Shown here piece by piece: positions 15,096-16,983 of a stretch of DNA of 16,983 nucleotides. Source of the DNA: Candidatus Albibeggiatoa sp. nov. BB20. Its GTDB lineage: Bacteria; Pseudomonadota; Gammaproteobacteria; Beggiatoales; Beggiatoaceae. The DNA lies in NCBI GenBank assembly GCA_016744725.1, contig JADGDW010000104.1, positions 1 to 16,983 of the forward strand, read 5' to 3'. Made by a program: the position numbers and the translations under genes. The stretch's first letter is position 1; every line of letters begins with the position of its first letter. A model generated the notes under the pieces. It saw only the letters and a program-made list of their open reading frames with translations, searched no databases and had not been told where the DNA came from.

Positions 15096-15782
15096 ATGAA
15101 CAGATTATTTTCAGTGACGTTTTTATTATCTTTGTTCATAACCAGTATGTCAGCTTCAGCCTCATTAAAATGTTGGACTGATATAGATGGTATTTTAAAC
15201 TGCGGCAATGTTGTACCGCCACAGTATTCACAACAAGGTTACCAAGAATTCAACAAGAAAGGTATCGCTGTCAATGAAGTTGGCCGTGCCAAAACGCCAG
15301 AAGAGATTGCAGAAGAAAAACGCTTACGTAATGAGCGTGCTAAACAATATAACGAGTGTTTGGCAGATCGTGAGAAAGACAACGAGGTGTTAAATTTATT
15401 TAATACTGAAGATGGGATTGAAAATGAGCGATTGAATCGGCTTGACACATTAGATGCAACAATCGAGGTCATTCGTTCTCAAATTTCGCGTTCAGAAAAA
15501 AATCGTAATGACATGCAGCGTAACTTAGAGTCCAGTTACAACAATAAAGCGGTATCAGAGAAGGAACGTGAACGCCTACGCATGAATATTGAAAGCGTAG
15601 AAAAAAATATTATTAATTTTGAGAGAAACTTGATTGAGAAATACGAAGAAAAACAGAATGAAAATGCGAAGTTTGATACATTTTTACAACGTTATCGCCG
15701 TATTAAACGTGATGGTCGAGTTAATTGTATGATTTATGCACCTAAGAAGGAAGAAGAACAGAGTACACAACATCAGCGTTAG
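15096..15782 (+). CDS. Secreted coiled-coil protein with DUF4124-like N-terminus
   Basis: A 228-aa protein with a clear signal peptide: MNR, a hydrophobic core (residues 4-16) and a likely cleavage site after SMSASA at 22. The mature start LKCWTDIDGILNCGNVVPPQ (24-43) resembles DUF4124, a short periplasmic domain with the W-T-D-x-x-G pattern, here with two cysteines (26, 36) that could form a disulfide. The rest (about 60-205) is highly charged and predicted helical coiled coil (EEIAEEKRLRNER, ISRSEKNRNDMQRN), with two more cysteines. It probably acts in the periplasm; the role is unknown. ATG 15096 is preceded by AAGGGGA 5 nt away; the in-frame TTG at 15093 is less likely. A strong terminator closes the gene, so it is monocistronic. 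Confidence 0.82.
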   Translation: MNRLFSVTFLLSLFITSMSASASLKCWTDIDGILNCGNVVPPQYSQQGYQEFNKKGIAVNEVGRAKTPEEIAEEKRLRNERAKQYNECLADREKDNEVLNLFNTEDGIENERLNRLDTLDATIEVIRSQISRSEKNRNDMQRNLESSYNNKAVSEKERERLRMNIESVEKNIINFERNLIEKYEEKQNENAKFDTFLQRYRRIKRDGRVNCMIYAPKKEEEQSTQHQR

Positions 15783-15790
15783 TGAATATA

Positions 15791-15832
15791 AAAAATGGCT
15801 GCAAACTTAATCGAGGGTTTGTAGCCATTTTT
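15791..15832 (+). terminator. Rho-independent terminator after the coiled-coil protein gene
   Basis: A 16-bp stem, AAAAATGGCTGCAAAC (15791-15806) against GTTTGTAGCCATTTTT (15817-15832), with one G-T pair and a 10-nt loop. The stem itself ends in a T run, and an A run on the other side makes it potentially bidirectional. It begins 9 nt after the stop codon and separates this gene from hypB. Confidence 0.85.
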
Positions 15833-15931
15833 GGTTGCAAAACTCTCTTTCATACTTTCCTCACTTAGGTTTTGTGATATTAGGCTCAGTGTCCTCAATA
15901 TTGTGAATATCATCATTTTAGGAATAAAACT

Positions 15932-16738
15932 ATGTGTGATACATGCGGTTGCAATATAACACCAGGAAATCAACATCTCGTTGAAAATGACGGTAAACAT
16001 GCGACAACAGAAGATGGAAAATCTGCAATTATTGTATTAAAAAATTTATTATCAGAAAATGACCATCAAGCAATACATAATCGGCAACACTTTGATAAAC
16101 ATGGTGTCTTAGCAATAAATTTAATGTCCTCCCCCGGCTCTGGCAAAACAGCACTACTAGAAACCACCATTTTAGCCCTCAAATCAGAATTTAATATTGC
16201 GGTTATCGAAGGTGATTTAGAAACTGAAAATGATGCACAACGGATTCGTAAAACAGGTGTGCCTGCGATTCAAATTGTGACAGGTACGGCTTGTCATTTG
16301 GATGCTCATTTAGTCCATAAAGCGGTTCATCAATTAGACTTAGCCAATTTAGATATTATTTTTATTGAAAATGTAGGCAATTTGGTTTGCCCTGCCAGTT
16401 TTGATTTAGGTCATCATCGCAATGTAACCTTACTTTCTGTTACGGAAGGAGATGATAAACCCGCTAAATATCCTGTGATGTTCCGTACCGCCGATGTGAT
16501 GTTATTGAGCAAAATAGATTTATTACCTTATTTAGATGATTTTTCGCCTCAGCGTGCCATTCATTATATGCAACATTTAGCAAATCCTGCTCCTGTGTTG
16601 CAAGTTTCAGCCAAAACCCAACAGGGTTTAGATGCTTGGCTTGACTGGCTACGTCAAGAAATTGCGGCTGAAAAGCAAATACAAACTGAAACCCATACTG
16701 CCGCAAGCCATTCTCATCATCATCAAGCAGCGGCTTAG
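15932..16738 (+). CDS. hypB: Hydrogenase nickel incorporation GTPase HypB
   Basis: HypB is a SIMIBI-class GTPase that, with HypA and often SlyD, loads nickel into NiFe hydrogenase precursors in the cytosol. The 268 aa start with MCDTCGC, the high-affinity N-terminal metal site (C2, C5, C7). The P-loop SSPGSGKT is at 66-73, EGDLETEND at about 93-101, the G-domain metal/switch site TACHLDA (119-125) and NLVCPASFD (150-158, C153), and the guanine-specificity LSKIDLL follows. The usual histidine run between the metal site and the G domain is nearly absent; instead the C-terminus has SHSHHH. AGGA lies 8 nt before the ATG. It follows a terminator, so it begins a new unit; hypA is not upstream and no hydrogenase gene is in view. 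Confidence 0.97.
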   Translation: MCDTCGCNITPGNQHLVENDGKHATTEDGKSAIIVLKNLLSENDHQAIHNRQHFDKHGVLAINLMSSPGSGKTALLETTILALKSEFNIAVIEGDLETENDAQRIRKTGVPAIQIVTGTACHLDAHLVHKAVHQLDLANLDIIFIENVGNLVCPASFDLGHHRNVTLLSVTEGDDKPAKYPVMFRTADVMLLSKIDLLPYLDDFSPQRAIHYMQHLANPAPVLQVSAKTQQGLDAWLDWLRQEIAAEKQIQTETHTAASHSHHHQAAA

Positions 16739-16876
16739 CAATAAAATCGAAATTTGTGGATGTGATGTTTTTCTGCTGAGCGATGCTTTAATCTAGATTA
16801 TATCAATAGGAATCAGAAATTAAGGGGGGTAAGACCTTTAGATGTTCTGTTTCCCTGTTGTCTATATATTGTATGA

Positions 16877-16983
16877 ATGTTGCCTAAAATGAGTTGTTTT
16901 CAGCTTGGGGAGGAAAGCCGTCAATTCCATCAGACACAGCAGATGGGGTTGGAATTAGATGCAAGTATTGGCGAAAAAGCACG
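16877..16983 (+). CDS. Possible start of an ORF cut by the window end
   Basis: From ATG 16877 (or ATG 16889) a frame stays open to the window edge, reading MLPKMSCFQLGEESRQF and on to LELDASIGEKA. No family is recognisable from about 35 residues. There is no clear ribosome site before either start. A second frame is also open here, so the call is weak. Confidence 0.22.
   Translation, partial: MLPKMSCFQLGEESRQFHQTQQMGLELDASIGEKA

Noticed and set aside
15239..15472. Minus-strand frame of 77 aa
   Set aside because: Antisense to the coiled-coil protein gene, which has a signal peptide and strong ribosome site; no independent support.
1..16983. CRISPR array, intact prophage or defence island
   Set aside because: No regularly spaced direct repeats, no phage structural genes and no recognisable defence effector; the GH19 gene alone is not enough to call a prophage.

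Overview
The window looks like chromosomal DNA from an AT-rich Gram-negative bacterium, most likely a gammaproteobacterium. The Kdo transferase WaaA implies LPS. RdgC is a beta/gammaproteobacterial marker, and both tRNA genes encode their own CCA end. A pyrophosphate-dependent phosphofructokinase, a TauE/SafE-type exporter, a decayed Roco GTPase and many short palindromic repeats would fit a sulfur-oxidising Beggiatoa/Thiothrix-like lineage. That placement is inference from gene content only.

Layout. 1-70 is the 3' part of tRNA-Glu. nadA (+) and a TSUP-family permease (-) converge on a 474-bp gap that holds a 122-bp MITE-like element and a 15-bp inverted repeat. waaA (+) diverges from the permease. 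From 4128 to about 5880 lies a graveyard: an IS5-family transposase 3' remnant, a Roco (Roc-COR) gene broken by a stop and several frameshifts, and a palindromic repeat. A two-gene minus-strand operon follows: a receiver-plus-histidine-kinase hybrid, then rdgC. About 470 bp without a gene leads to an IS1-family transposase remnant, directly followed by a well-formed promoter and tRNA-Phe.

From 8867 to 11575 a second minus-strand operon encodes an ExeA-like AAA ATPase with a membrane segment and a SPOR-like tail, then a FolC-type ligase. A small acidic ORF, a second copy of the palindromic repeat and a Gx-transporter (HepI-like) membrane protein follow. A GH19 chitinase/lysozyme-type hydrolase (+) converges with PPi-phosphofructokinase (-). 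A secreted coiled-coil protein starting with a DUF4124-like segment ends at a strong terminator. hypB then starts its own unit, and an uncertain ORF runs off the window end.

Functionally this is mostly housekeeping and metabolism (NAD synthesis, LPS core, folate, glycolysis/gluconeogenesis, hydrogenase nickel insertion), interrupted by decaying mobile and accessory DNA. I see no intact defence island, prophage or CRISPR array. The less ordinary items are the ExeA-SPOR/FolC pairing, the kinase/rdgC operon, the orphan GH19 enzyme and the repeat elements.
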